This document shows, one piece after another, positions 12,767-23,843 of a stretch of 64,000 nucleotides of DNA; the first letter of the stretch is position 1; each line of letters starts with the position of its first letter. The position numbers were made by a program, and so were the translations under genes. Under the pieces are notes generated by a model that saw nothing but the letters and a program-made list of their open reading frames with translations, was not told the origin of the DNA and searched no databases. This stretch comes from Clitoria ternatea (Eukaryota > Streptophyta > Magnoliopsida > Fabales > Fabaceae): assembly GCA_037962975.1 (NCBI GenBank), contig CM075671.1:45858501-45922500 (forward strand), in the 5' to 3' direction.

Positions 12767-13466
12767 TTAGAAAAACTAAAAGAAAATACGAGAAGACAAA
12801 GGAAAAGGTTACCTAAGAATGAAGAAAGATGGTGAAACAAATTTCACAGAGGCAAATAGAAATGTCTTCTCAAAATTTTTGCAGAGTTTCGTCAGGGAAG
12901 CAAGATTGAGTGATTTCTGAATTCACCAAGTACTCCTTTTACAAGGGGTCAACAGATTCAATTACCAGCTCAAAGGTTATATCGTTCACTGCCAAACAAC
13001 ACCTTTTTCATAAATACAAGGCTATCGTTTCAAACCCTGAGGCACGAAAACAACATCGATTCATCAAAAGGCCTCTCAAATGGGCCTAAGAATTTAAATT
13101 TCAGGCCTATAAAGCTCCTGAGTGACGGTTATAAAGACATGCGCATTTAAGGCAATAATGTCTTGCCCACGTGATTAAAGGCATTAAATGTCCAATCATG
13201 AGAAACGTTGCAACTGTTACTCGAATACCAAGGGTTGCAAGTTTCAATAACTTTTGGGATTCTCACACAAAGAACCTTTTGTCCGGATCCGTCCTAAGGA
13301 GCGCTATGACAACGAAGCCTTCGTTCCAAGAACGGATATTTACGTGACAACGTAATGCCGAAATTCTGCACATGTTAAATAAATATTTTATCAACGTATA
13401 TGAACCGATATCCAGACTTACTACAAACGATATAGCTTATATGAGCAACTTTACTAGTCCCTCACA
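12767..13466 (-). other. 5' flank of antisense copy A
   Basis: No coding signal. It aligns loosely with 16935-17626 upstream of copy B. Shared marks include CTTAGGTAACC on the - strand near 12811 (as near 16985) and a TATA-like word at 12936-12943. Confidence 0.5.
12936..12943 (-). promoter_or_regulatory. Degenerate TATA-like box of antisense copy A
   Basis: TGTAAAAG on the - strand, about 170 bp upstream of the ATG. The corresponding word of copy B is a canonical TATAAAAG at a similar distance, so this one appears to have lost one base of the consensus. Confidence 0.4.
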
Positions 13467-13510
13467 CAAGCTAGGGGACAAGTAGAGTGGTGATCTTGTC
13501 TCGATACCGG
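13467..13510 (+). repeat. Internal remnant of PPT plus LTR start (G1)
   Basis: CACACAAGCTAGGGGACA followed by TGATCTTGTCTCGATACCGG closely repeats the true junction at 17621-17660, where the polypurine tract meets the 3' LTR. It marks the end of a first 3'-end module and shows the module was duplicated. Confidence 0.75.
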
Positions 13511-13526
13511 ATTTGATGATGAAATT

Positions 13527-13796
13527 GAAGACTCAATCCGTACTCAAACGATTGAAGTATATTTCCCTAGGACGGATGATCTCGATCACCCATTCTGTGA
13601 TTTGATGATGTAACTCCTGGCGCGGACAATTCCCATCATCATCCTTATGATGGAAGTTTTTGAAGATTCAATCCGTACCCTTACGATTGAAATGTATTTC
13701 CCCAGGACGGATGATCTCAGTCACTTATTCTGTGATTTGATGATGTAACTCCTGGCATGGACAATTCCCATCATCATCCTTATGATAGAAGACCCA
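13527..13796 (+). repeat. Direct repeat, about 135-bp unit, two copies (G1)
   Basis: Units start near 13527 and 13662. Each contains AATCCGTAC, AGGACGGATGATCTC and ACAATTCCCATCATCATCC. The AGGACGGATGATCTC block also occurs at 7952 after pol. The stretch 13797-14291 shows no gene or clear repeat. Confidence 0.75.
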
Positions 13797-14291
13797 ACCA
13801 TCATCTTTATGTATTTTTGCAGTTCCCTAAGCTCAGAATAATACTCTCACAATGGACGACGTTTTTCCCTCCAGTGAGAACAACACGAATTAATATTAAG
13901 TCATCCGTCATGTGACACTGCTGTTGTTAACAACGGATCGACTCCTTCTCTCCCCAAAAGAATTAAGGGTAATGCCTTATGTCAGGTACCTATTCCTTAA
14001 CATACTTATACTTAGGGACAGTATTCATGTATATATCTCTCCGTTCTAAATTTATCTATCTTAAATGATCTAATTTTCCGAGGCAATTATTTCAATCTGA
14101 CCTCAAGGTTAGTCATACGGAACGGATTATCGATTACTGAAATGATATATACATCTAAGTTATACTATTGAAGTATTGAAGACAAATGCTTGAATGGAAT
14201 TTTATTCATTCATAAAAAGCAGAATTACATGTAATTGATCAAAACTGGAGTTGATCCCGGAACACAACTTTACATATGTAAAACAACAAGA

Positions 14292-16934
14292 CTACAGAAG
14301 GGGAATCTGCTCTTGGGGCTCTTTCTGTCCCTTTCCTTCTCTGAAGTCTTGTGTGCCTTCTTTAGGGATTTCTTCTGGAGCTTTCTCTTCAGGTGTCTTC
14401 GCACCTCCTTCGGATGAGACGACCTCCAGCGTAGGAACAGCGGAATCTGAGCCCATGCTTTGACCCTCGGGAAGAGGTGGCAAACCGTACAAGGACTCCG
14501 GAGGATCTTCATGACGACCTTCAACCACTGCGACTAGCTTCCCTCCATGGAATTCATAGAACGGATCCATACCATAGAGGCTAAGTTTCATAGTGGGGTT
14601 ATGGTAGAAAACTTGGCGTATGGCTAGGCCGAAGGATTCTTCAACAACTTGGCTGCATATATCAATGGCTTCCTTCGCCTCAGCTTTAGCTACAGCCAAC
14701 TCTTCCCGCAATCTTAGAAGTTCTTCACCCGTTCCTTGAGATCCCGTGCTCCCAGCCTTCAATCCCTCAATCTCAAGGAGGAATTCCTTCTCCTTTTGGG
14801 ACCATTCCTTCGCTTGTTTAAAATAATCTTCCGCAGCAGCTTTACTTTTATCTTCAAGTTCAGTTTGTTTAGCCTGGTTGCTACGGAGTTCTTCTTTTGA
14901 CTTATCAAGCATCTCCTCCTTCTCTGCCAGTTTACCCTCCAAGTCTTTAAGTATAGTTTTAAGTTTGAGATTCTCCTTGTTCATGAGATCTCTGAACTCC
15001 TTAGACTTGGTTAGGCGATCCTCGGCTAATTTCAGGGCAGCTTTATCTTTCTCCGCTAAGAGGTTGAGCTGTTCTACTTTATCACTCAGCTTATCAACCT
15101 CAGTAGCATCATCAGCTAACAGGCTGAGCGAATTAAGTAGCCCTGTGAGTTCTGCTAGCTGCCATTTTCCGGCCTCACACGCCTCTTTGACTTCTTTAGG
15201 TTCAAGTGTGGGCCGGAGTTCGTATAGCGGCTGAGGGAGGATCGCTGGAGTTTCCCCCCAGTATGAGAGGAAGGGAGTGAGGAACGAAGTAGTTGGAGAG
15301 GAGATCAAACCTGAACCAAAGACCCCGAAAAGAATACCTTTGTGGAGTCCGAACGAAACTCTAGCTGTATCCGATGTCTCTACAGCTTTACCCTTGGAGG
15401 CCCTTGCTCTCTCCGGACTCGTTGAAGGTTTATGTTTTTTCAGCGGAGGAAAGGATTTTCCTGAAGGGTCATTCTTGATCTTCTTCCTCTTCTCTGTTAT
15501 TTTGGGATGATCTGCATTTGCACCAACACCAGCTGAATCTCCCTCCACCAACAGGATCTCCCCTTCTACTTCTGAGGTCAGAATGATCAACTCAGGATGA
15601 TCTTTCATAGAATTCATCTTTGGTTGAATTTCATTCTCTCCAGCCATAGACTTTCCTCCTGCTTTCAAGAATTTCAGTTTATGCATGTCTGGGGATTTTT
15701 GTTCTATTTCACCTGCATGCATAAATAAAATGCGTTAGCAACAAAGAAATGTTCAATGCAATTAACAAAGGAGGAAAAGAGAAATAAAACGAGAATTACA
15801 TAAATATTCATTTCGGACTTCGCTTGAACTACTTAAAAGACGTCTACACAAAAATGCTTTGAAGCGTGTAGTATAAGCTTCAAGGGCAAATAACACCGTC
15901 GCCATTTCAGTAGATAGTTCGGATTGATGAGTGTAGTACGCTTGGGAAGTCAGAAGAAAGTGCTCGTGAGTCCAGCTCAGAGGAAATTTATTAAAACCCT
16001 CTTCGTTCTTCCAGAAGACGGGCTTATTGTTTTTAATCGATATTCGGGTAAAGAAAGACTTGAAAGATTTCCCGTCAACTTTAGCCGAATCGGTATAAGA
16101 TTTGAAATTCACGAAAGAACACAGAGTCCAGAGCGTGACTAAACCTACACCGCCTCTTTTGTTAGCCCTCCTAACTACCTTTGTATAATAGAACAGCATC
16201 GCCACGGTAGGAGTGAAGTTGAAATAGTCACCCAATACTTCTAGAGCACGAACAAGTCCCCAACCATTGGGATGAAGTTGAGAGGGTGCGCAATTTAGGA
16301 ACCTTAACACACTCATTTGAAATTCGGTTAGGGGGAAACAGACTCCAAGGTAATGAAATACAAAATCATGCATGTACACAGAACGTTCATCTGGGACGAC
16401 ATGACAAATCCGTTCTGTAAGCAGTGGTGTGAACACCCTAAACCATTTTTTCATCTCCTTCTCTGTATGAACTGTGAACCTCGGTTGAATTTGAGATCCT
16501 TCCTCATTAGCATGATGAGAAATTAAGTTTTTAAACTCATCAGCTACCCAGCAGAAGGGCCACTTGGCCTGAAGTTTTTGCCAGTCTAGCCGATGGGCAA
16601 CAACATTGCACAAGCCTTCTGCTGTTTTCAGAATAGTTTGATCTCTAGAAGTTCCTTCTCCAGCCATCATCTGAATCGCGTGGACAAAAATCTTTGTTCT
16701 ACGATAAAAAGTCACATCATCAGAAGGGTAACAGTCATTACTCACCTCACTCTCTGAAGAGCGACTATAGTCAGAGGACGACTCTGAGGAGGGAAAAGTC
16801 ACTCCCCGTCGTGAGTAAGATCCCCTTTCTGAGTGACGTGACTCAGCCCTCGTAAGAATCACAGGGATTCTTCCCCCATGGTGGTAAGGGTTACAAGAAG
16901 CTAATCTTCCCCTCCTAGGGCACATTTTTTTCAA
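14292..16934 (-). CDS. Antisense gene copy B in G1 (putative gypsy-type transposon domain), one intron, open
   Basis: Two exons on the strand opposite to pol: 16934-15800 and 15712-14292. Together they are 2556 nt, that is 851 residues plus stop, with no internal stop. Start: ATG at 16934, the only one that keeps the Arg/Ser-rich N-terminus shared with copy A. The conserved middle holds VLRFLNCAPSQLHPNGWG and HEHFLLTSQAYYT, a family often annotated as putative gypsy-type transposon protein. Exon 2 is mainly charged and probably coiled coil (Lys/Glu/Leu-rich), ending in a Pro/Glu-rich tail. No catalytic motif, signal peptide or membrane segment is visible, so I give no function. It has a TATA box 180 bp upstream and a decayed paralogue next door. 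Being open in an otherwise decayed element is notable. Confidence 0.8.
15713..15799 (-). other. Intron of antisense copy B (87 bp)
   Basis: On the - strand GTAATT...GCATGCAG. Without removal, exon 1 runs into a stop at 15762 shortly after the GT site. With removal, the frame continues directly into exon 2 across a split codon. The position matches the intron of copy A exactly. Confidence 0.75.
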
Positions 16935-17626
16935 GAAAAACGGAAAAATAGAGGATGAAACTAACAGAGGAAAGAAAGTGGTTACCTAAGAAAACAAGGA
17001 GAGTGAAGACAGAAAGAGCTTCCCAAAACAAGCAGCAGGCGTCCGTATGAAATTTTTGCAGAGTCTTGTTAAGGAATCAGAAACAAGTGGTTCCCAGAAT
17101 TCACTAAGTGTTTCTTTTATAAGAAACAAAGAGGGTCAGTTACCAACTCTTGGGTCGTGTCGTTCACGACTAAACGCGTCGATTTACAAGTCAAACGACA
17201 TGATCATTTTAAATTCATGGGCGCCAAAACAATGTAGATTTACCAATGGGCCTCTCCATTGGGCCCAGAAGTTTTAAAAATTGTAAGCCTATTAAGCCCC
17301 AGGCGACGGTTACTGAGATATACACCTCAGACGCAATAATTGCTCGTGCACGTGTTTAAAGGCATTTAATGCCTAATCATGCAACGCAATTTATGCCTTA
17401 CAGCCGTTACTCGGATTTTAAAAGTCTCCAGTTTCAAAAAACTTTTGGAATTCTCATACAGCGTATCTTTGTCTGAATCTGTTATAATAACATCATGACA
17501 ACGGAGCATTCATTTAAAGAACGGATCTTCACGATATAATAATGCACATGTAAGAAAACATTTCCCACATAAGAATACCGTTCTCGCAGGTTGAATAGCT
17601 TATGTGAACAACTACACAGTCCCTCA
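16935..17626 (-). other. 5' flank of antisense copy B
   Basis: No coding signal. It holds the TATA box at 17114-17121 and a conserved CTTAGGTAACC near 16985 (- strand) that looks like a 5' splice site in the leader. No matching acceptor at a plausible distance is obvious. Confidence 0.5.
17114..17121 (-). promoter_or_regulatory. TATA box of antisense copy B
   Basis: TATAAAAG on the - strand, 180 bp upstream of the ATG at 16934. It would drive transcription against the retrotransposon's own direction, from just inside the 3' LTR. Confidence 0.55.
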
Positions 17627-17644
17627 CACAAGCTAGGGGACATA
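17627..17644 (+). promoter_or_regulatory. Polypurine tract of G1
   Basis: AGCTAGGGGACATA ends directly at the TG of the 3' LTR. It is purine-rich and placed as a plus-strand primer. Confidence 0.65.
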
Positions 17645-18391
17645 TGATCTGGTCTCGATACCGGTATCCATTTTACAAGACATATTTCAACGTCTTTGAC
17701 AGTTTGCCAACGTGCAACCGGTGTCATCGGTATACATCCGGACTCTAATTCCGTATCAGGCGTTCTTCCTATACCGGTTGTCCAGGATAATACCATGTAC
17801 ATCGGATAATATACATGTCACCATACATAAGACAAAGGGCATTGCAACAGGAACAAGGATAAATATTCCATTCCCACACTACGAGCCAAAATCTGCTCAC
17901 GGGAATGATCAACTTGTCCCCTAAATCCAGCCCATACTCTCTACGCTCAATATAAAATAGCCACTTGACTCAATCATACTGGCAAGTGCATAATAAAATA
18001 ATAATTTATAATATTATTGGAGGTTAGTGGTTCCCCACTAACGAGTCCTCGTATATCGAGCCAATCAGGTATAAGAACTCTCTTCATCAATGGAGAGAGG
18101 GATCTTCGGCTTTTTTTCAACTTATAATTACTCTATGAAAACATTCCTCACTGGGAATATGATTACTGACTTGAGCGTCGGAGAATCTTCGCAGGTGACA
18201 CCACCTTTCGCCCACATCAACGCGTGAGGACGGTGTGAAGGACCTCTAGGATGCCCAGACCGCTCTTTTTATATAAAGACATCAGATACATAGACCGGAT
18301 ACTCACATAACCGGTCTTCAGAGACGTAATCATCTCACTATTTGTGACTGGCCCGATACCGGATCTCTTGACCCCGGATCAGGACAGATCA
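17645..18391 (+). repeat. G1 3' LTR
   Basis: 747 bp, TGATCTGG...AGATCA, gapless partner of 1480-2226 with about 32 differences by eye, about 29 of them transitions. TATA box at 17951-17958. Confidence 0.95.
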
Positions 18392-18396
18392 TGTGG
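18392..18396. repeat. Target site duplication of G1, right copy
   Basis: TGTGG, identical to 1475-1479. Confidence 0.95.
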
Positions 18397-20049
18397 GTTC
18401 CCAAAGGAACATTACCACAAGCTAACCTTAAAGGACCCAATATAAAATGGGTACCTAGTTCTCTAAACTAATCTTGTTTTGTAGGTATACTTCAAGGTAA
18501 GCAACACCCATTGGTATTTGGATAGTGGGTGTTCAAAGCATATGACGGGAGACATAAGCAAGTTCACTTCCTTCACTCCCAAAAGGAAAGGAAGCGTCAC
18601 CTACAGAGACAACACCAAAGGAAGAATTCTAGGCATTGGAAACATTGGTAAGAATTCCTCTACTTCTATTAGTGATGTGTTATATGTTGAAGGCCTAAAA
18701 CATAATCTACTTAGCATTAGTCAATTATGTGACAAAGGGTATAGAGTTCTGTTTGAATCAAATTATTGCATAATTGAACATAAGACTAACAAGGAAATCA
18801 AGTTTATAGGTCAAAGAATTGATAATATTTACATGATTGATATGGATAGTTTGTCCTCAAATGATGTGCAATGCTTCATGACTAGAGAGGATGAAACTTG
18901 GTTATGGCATAGAAGAATAGCTCATATACATGTAGACCATTTGAATTAACTTGTTTCTAAAGAATTAGTAATTGGTTTACCAAAGCTTAAATTCGAAAAC
19001 AAATTTTGTGATGCATGTCAAAAGGGGAAAACAAGTGAAGGCATCCTTTCAATCTAAAAACATTGTTTCCACTCAAAAGCCTTTACAACTTTTGCACATG
19101 GATCTATTTGGACCTTCCAAAATCAAAAGCCTTGGTGGTAATTACTATGGTCTAGTGATTATAGATGATTATTCAAGATATACATGGACCCCGTTTCTTG
19201 CTCACAAAAATAAAGCATATCATGCATTCAAGAAACTTGCTAAGATTATCCAAAATGAGCAAAATTCAAAAATCGCATCCATAAGAGCCGATCATGGGGG
19301 AGAATTTGAAAACCAATCTTTTAAAAACTTTTGCGAAAAATGGTATCAATCACAATTTCTCAGCTCCTAGAACTCCACAACAAAATAGAGTAGTTGAAAG
19401 GAAAAATAGATCCTTAGTAGAGCTTGCAAGAACCATGTTAAATGAAAATAACATTGCTAAACATTTTTGGGCCGATGCGGTAAATACCGCTTGTCATGTT
19501 ATGAATAGATGTTTAATAAGGCCTATCCTAAAGAAAACCCCCTATGAACTTTACAAGGGAAGAAAACCCAACATTTCATATTTTCATATTTTTGGATGTA
19601 AATGCTTTGTGCTCAATAATGGAAAAGATAATCTAGGAAAGTTTGATGCTAAAGCTGATGAGGCAATCTTCCTAGGATATTCACAATCTAGTAAATCTTA
19701 TCGAATCTTTAATAAACAAACAAACACCATTGAGGAGTCCATTCATGTCAAATTTGATGAGAATCACCATAACTCCCTGAGAAAGGAAGATGTTGATGAT
19801 ATTGTAGGTACTCTTCAAGATTTAACCTTGAATGACAAGGAAGAAGAAAACAAAGACAAAGATGCAACACAACATGAGGAACCACAACAATGGATCACTT
19901 TGAAGGACCATCCCTTAGACAAAGTCATAGGTGAAATGACTAAAGGTGTAAGTACTCGAAACGCCATTAGGAATGCATGTAATCATTTAGCCTTTGTATC
20001 ACAAATAGAACCCAAATGCATTGATGAAGCTATTATTGATGAACATTAG
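18397..20049 (+). pseudogene. pol: C1 gag end, protease and integrase (decayed)
   Basis: Continues the gag frame for 24 codons (stop at 18469), then shifts. Protease active site YLDSGCSKHMTG lies near 18512-18547. The gag-pre-integrase zinc finger region includes LWHRRIAHIHVDH and CDACQKGK, with a stop at 18947 and a frame change in the A-run near 19025. The integrase core follows: HMDLFGP, RADHGGEF, then after another frame change near 19338 PQQNRVVERKNRSL, so Asp, Asp and Glu of the catalytic triad are all present. The segment ends at a TAG (20047) where a Trp is expected. Protease cuts the polyprotein, and integrase joins the element DNA to the host chromosome. Confidence 0.88.
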
Positions 20050-21543
20050 ATGTTGTCCATGCAAGAAGAATTGAATCAATTTGAAAGAAATGAAGTTTGG
20101 GAACTTGTGCCAAAACCCAATGATCACCAAATAATAGGAACAAAATGGGTGTTTAGGAACAAATTAGATGAAAATGGTATAATTACAAGGAACAAAGCTA
20201 GGCTAGTAGCTAAGGGTTACAAGCAAGAAGAAGGCATTGATTATGAAGAGACGTATGCTCCCGTAGCTAGGCAAGAAGCCATTAGATTATTATTAGCCTT
20301 TGCATGTTGTAAGAACTTTAAATTGTACCAAATGGATGTCAAAAGTGCTTTCTTGAATGGTTATATTCAAGAGGAAGTGTATGTTGATCAACCTCCAGGT
20401 TTTGAAAACTACCAATTTCCAAAACATGTTTTCAAACTAAAGAAAGCCTTGTATGGCTTAAAACAAGCTCCAAGAGCTTGGTATGAAAGATTGAGCAAAT
20501 TTCTTTTAGAAAACAACTTTGAAAGAGGAAAGTTTGACACAACATTATTCATAAAGCACAAAAAGAATGACATACTATTGGTGCAAGTATATGTTGATGA
20601 TATAATCTTTGGTGCTACTAATAAGTCTATGTGCAAAGAGTTTACTAAGTTAATGCAGGAAGAATTTGAGATGTCCATGATAGGAGAACTTACTTTCTTC
20701 CTTGGACTGCAAATCAAGCAAACTAATGAAGGCACATTCATTAGCCAATCAAAGTACTGTAAAGAATTGCTTAGGAAATTCAACATGGACAAGGCAAATG
20801 ATATTGCCACACCTATGGGCACTTCATGCTATTTGGACAAGGATGAGAAGGGTAAGGATGTTGAACTCATAAAATATAGAGGTATGATTGGATCCTTACT
20901 TTACTGAACTGCTAGTAGACCGGATATCATGTTTGCTGTTTGCATGTGTGCAAGATATCAAGCATGCCCAAAAGAATCACACCTTACTGTAGTAAAAAGG
21001 ATAATGAAATATCTTGTTGGAACTCAAAATGTTGGCTTATGATACCCCAAAGGGGTTGAATGCACTTTAGTGGGTTATTCTGATTCAGATTTTGCAGGAT
21101 GTAAACTTGATAGGAAAAGCACTAGTGGAACATGTCACTTACTTGGTAGTTCTCTTGTTTCTTGGCATAACAAGAAACAAGTAAGTGTTGCACTATCCAC
21201 AGCTGAGGTAGAATACGTTGCAGCTGGTAGCTGTTGTGCTCAAATCCTTTGGATGAGACAACAACTTCTAGATTTTGGTGTTATGTTAGACCATGTGCCT
21301 CTCAAATGTGATAACACAAGTGCTATAAATATTTCAAAGAATCCTGTAATGCATTCAAGAACCAAACATATTGAGATTAGACATCATTTCATTAGAGATC
21401 ATGTATTAAAGGGTGATTGTGTGCTTGAACATGTTGAAACTTCCAAGCAATTAGCTGATATATTCACCAAACCTCTAGCAAAAGATCAATTCATACATAT
21501 TAGGAGAGAATTAGGAATCCTTGATATAACCAATTGTGTTTGA
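20050..21543 (+). pseudogene. pol: C1 reverse transcriptase and RNase H (decayed)
   Basis: Same frame as the preceding integrase part (19339 on). Reverse transcriptase shows NEVWELVPKP, GTKWVFRNKLDE, ARLVAKGYKQ, MDVKSAFLNG and the catalytic YVDDIIFG near 20590, all textbook Ty1/copia motifs. RNase H has GYSDSDFAGCKLDRKSTSG, LSTAEVEYVAA and DIFTKPLAKDQF near the end. In-frame stops lie at 20905 (TGA) and 21040 (TGA, Trp-like). The domain is otherwise complete and ends at 21543. Confidence 0.92.
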
Positions 21544-21676
21544 ATAAATACTTGATTTTGATAATTCCTTGATTCTGATTATGTTTCATTAAGTTTGAAA
21601 TGTTCTAAGAAATAACTTAATAGATTTCCAGCCTTCTGAAACAAAATCTGCAAATTCTGGGCATTTTTAAGCAAAA

Positions 21677-22008
21677 TAATCGATTATAAAGATTAAAATA
21701 ATCGATTAGTAAGGTTCTGGTTCTTAGCTAATCGATTACTCCTTGACATCTAATCGATTACCAAGCTTCTGTTTTCTGTCTAGTCGATTACCCCTGGTCC
21801 ATAATCGATTACAAAGCCTCTGTTTCAGGTCCAAAATGTTTCAACTTTCCTCTAATCGATTACCAGCCTCCCTTAATCGATTAGGACGATTCTGTTTCTC
21901 AACCTAATCGATTACCCATCTTCCCTAATCGATTATCCACTATACGAAACGATTCAAATTCCTCAGAAACAGTGAACTAATCGATTACCTATGCCTCGTA
22001 ATCGATTA
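21677..22008 (+). repeat. Paired TAATCGATTA array between pol and env-position ORF (C1)
   Basis: Six pairs of TAATCGATTA (one member is TAGTCGATTA). Within each pair the two words are separated by 11-12 bp, so they start 21-22 bp apart. Pairs start at 21677, 21729, 21781, 21853, 21905 and 21978, that is 52, 52, 72, 52 and 73 bp apart. The spacer sequences differ while the words are conserved. The same arrangement recurs in the C1 LTR. Confidence 0.92.
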
Positions 22009-22105
22009 GCCTTGAGTCTGTGACAGTCAAACGCTGTTTTTCGAGGCTGCTCATTTTTCTCCAAATTAAACTCACTTTCTCTCCTTTCTAAACCTACCTT
22101 TTCCC

Positions 22106-22113
22106 TATAAATT
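22106..22113 (+). promoter_or_regulatory. TATA box upstream of C1 env-position ORF
   Basis: TATAAATT followed by a CT-rich leader and CCACCATGTC at the ATG 107 bp downstream. The paired array ends 98 bp upstream. In the LTR the equivalent array ends 108 bp upstream of its TATA box. Confidence 0.6.
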
Positions 22114-22212
22114 CACCCCTCCTCACCTTCTCCACTCACACTACCTCTTCCACTCCCTCAAGCTTCAAAAGCTCTCATTCTCTTCTCATCTTCTTTACCT
22201 TTCTCCACCACC

Positions 22213-23316
22213 ATGTCTTCCTCACGCAATGTCAAAAGGGCAAGGTCCTCCATGGCCCAAGCCAACAACCCCTTAGACTTCTCTAGGTTTTTCTCCTCTC
22301 CTAGAGACCTTCAAAATTTCATTAAAAACTTTTCTGAGAAGGCCATAATCTCTCCCCACTTCATCAATGAGGAAACCTTTAACCACCCGAGCTTCACCTT
22401 CACCCAAAACCTCCACCACTATGAGCTTTTGCCTTTCCTCACCCTCAAGGAGGAGTTGTACTATCCTGAACTTGTTAGAGTCTTCTATTGCAACCTAAGG
22501 TTGGTTGATAGGTTGCTAGAGTCCAAGGTCAAGAACGTGACCATAAGACTCACCAATGCTCAATTTGCGGAAATCTCTCTTCTTTCGCTAAATGATGCTG
22601 AGTTTGCTGGAGGAGATCCCGAGGATGAATGGGCCTTCAATCCCATTGCTGCACGCTAGTCGCTGTGGAAAGCTAACCGCCCAAGGAGCGACCACAAGTT
22701 GGTAGGTCACCTTACCATGAACAACCGTCTCCTTCACTTTTTCCTGGTGAAAATTTTGCTTCCTCGCGGTGGGAATTATGCGTTGGTAGAGGAGGACGAT
22801 GTTCTCCTAATGTGGGCAATGCAAAATCAAAAGGACATTAATTGGGTTCAAATGATCAAACTGCATATGCTCCAAGCCAAACATCAACAAAAGCTCCCAT
22901 ATGCAATCTTACTTACCAAACTTTTCAAAGCTGTAGGAGTTGATTTGGCTGGTGAGTTTTCTGAAAAAGTGCCTCCCAAGGCTTGCATTGGCACTCATCA
23001 CCTTACAAATTTGGGCATCATTTTTCTCCATGGAGCTTGGTACTCAAGGATGGAAGGCTTTCATGCCAACATTCCTTTTGAAGCCCCTGCTGATGAGCCA
23101 GTCCCTCCTCCTTCTACAACACAAGCTGCACCGAAAGCCTCCACTGATCCATTCATATCTCTCTACGCTCACCTTGACCGCCGCTTCGACCGTATTAAGA
23201 ACTCTCTTCAAGAGTTTTCAATGATTGAGCAGCAGCACTTTGAGATGATGCAACAGCGCTATGATGAGCTATCTCACCAAATCTCCGAGCTTCACTTTTT
23301 CAATCCGGATAACTAA
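22213..23316 (+). pseudogene. C1 env-position ORF (putative plant transposon protein type), one in-frame stop
   Basis: A frame of 368 codons from the ATG at 22213 (context CCACCATG) interrupted once by TAG at 22657. The sequence resembles a plant-specific family commonly annotated as putative plant transposon protein, found in many legume predicted proteins. Visible marks are a basic N-terminus (SSSRNVKRARSS), a conserved middle with HLTMNNRLLHFFLVKILLPRG and CIGTHHLTNLGI, a Pro/Ala linker and a C-terminal Gln/Glu-rich likely coiled coil. There is no signal peptide and no membrane segment, so a viral-type envelope role is not supported. It sits between pol and the 3' LTR with its own TATA box and array upstream. 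Function unknown. Confidence 0.8.
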
Positions 23317-23843
23317 ATCCGTTTTTCATGTTTTGGTTAATGTGTTTTGTGTTTTTCTCAATTCTGCATAAGTTTTTTAATTCTGCCATCCTTCTATTAA
23401 TGTACTTTCCCTTTCGTTTAAATTGAATAAAATTTTTTCTTTCATTATATTCCTCTATTTGCTTTATTATTTTTGATGATTCCAAAGGGGGAGAAGAAGT
23501 AATTGTTCATCCATTATTAATTGTTTATCTGTTTTGGCTGCTAAAAACAAATATGCTAAATGATTAATTATCTCTAAGTGGTTAATTATCTCCAAAGGCA
23601 TAGATTCCTAAAGATAGGGAGAGATTTGATAATATTTAAGAGATAATGATTTAAAAGATAACTTGGTTAACAGATAATGCAAATTCTAAAAATCTGGTTA
23701 AGAGATAAGAGATCATGCAGAATTCATAAGAGATATGTTTTTGCAGATAAACATTCAAGAGATAAACTTAGAGATATGATTATTATTTAAACTAACAACC
23801 CTCAAGAGATGAACATTGTTGTCATCATCAAAAAGGGGGAAAA
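23317..23843 (+). other. C1 3' untranslated region with two polypurine tracts
   Basis: AT-rich, no gene. A purine tract AAAGGGGGAGAAGAAG lies at 23484-23499 and a second, AAAAAGGGGGAAAA, at 23830-23843 directly before the LTR. Between them AGAGATAA-type words recur (about 23630-23800), giving a loose direct repeat. Confidence 0.7.

Larger units (their letters stand above)
1480..18391 (+). mobile_element. G1: Tat-lineage Ty3/gypsy retrotransposon inserted in C1 gag
   Basis: Bounded by LTRs 1480-2226 and 17645-18391, both 747 bp and TG...CA, with TSD TGTGG. The internal part has gag, protease, reverse transcriptase, two RNase H domains and integrase in the Ty3 order. The second RNase H is the archaeal-like type that marks the Tat lineage. 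Nearly 10 kb separates pol from the 3' LTR and holds tandem repeats and two antisense genes, another Tat-lineage habit. The two LTRs differ at about 32 of 747 positions by eye, nearly all transitions, so this copy is moderately old and inactive. Confidence 0.93.

Noticed and set aside
22213..23316. Viral-type envelope glycoprotein in C1
   Set aside because: No signal peptide, membrane segment or Cys pattern. The sequence fits a plant-specific transposon-associated family instead.
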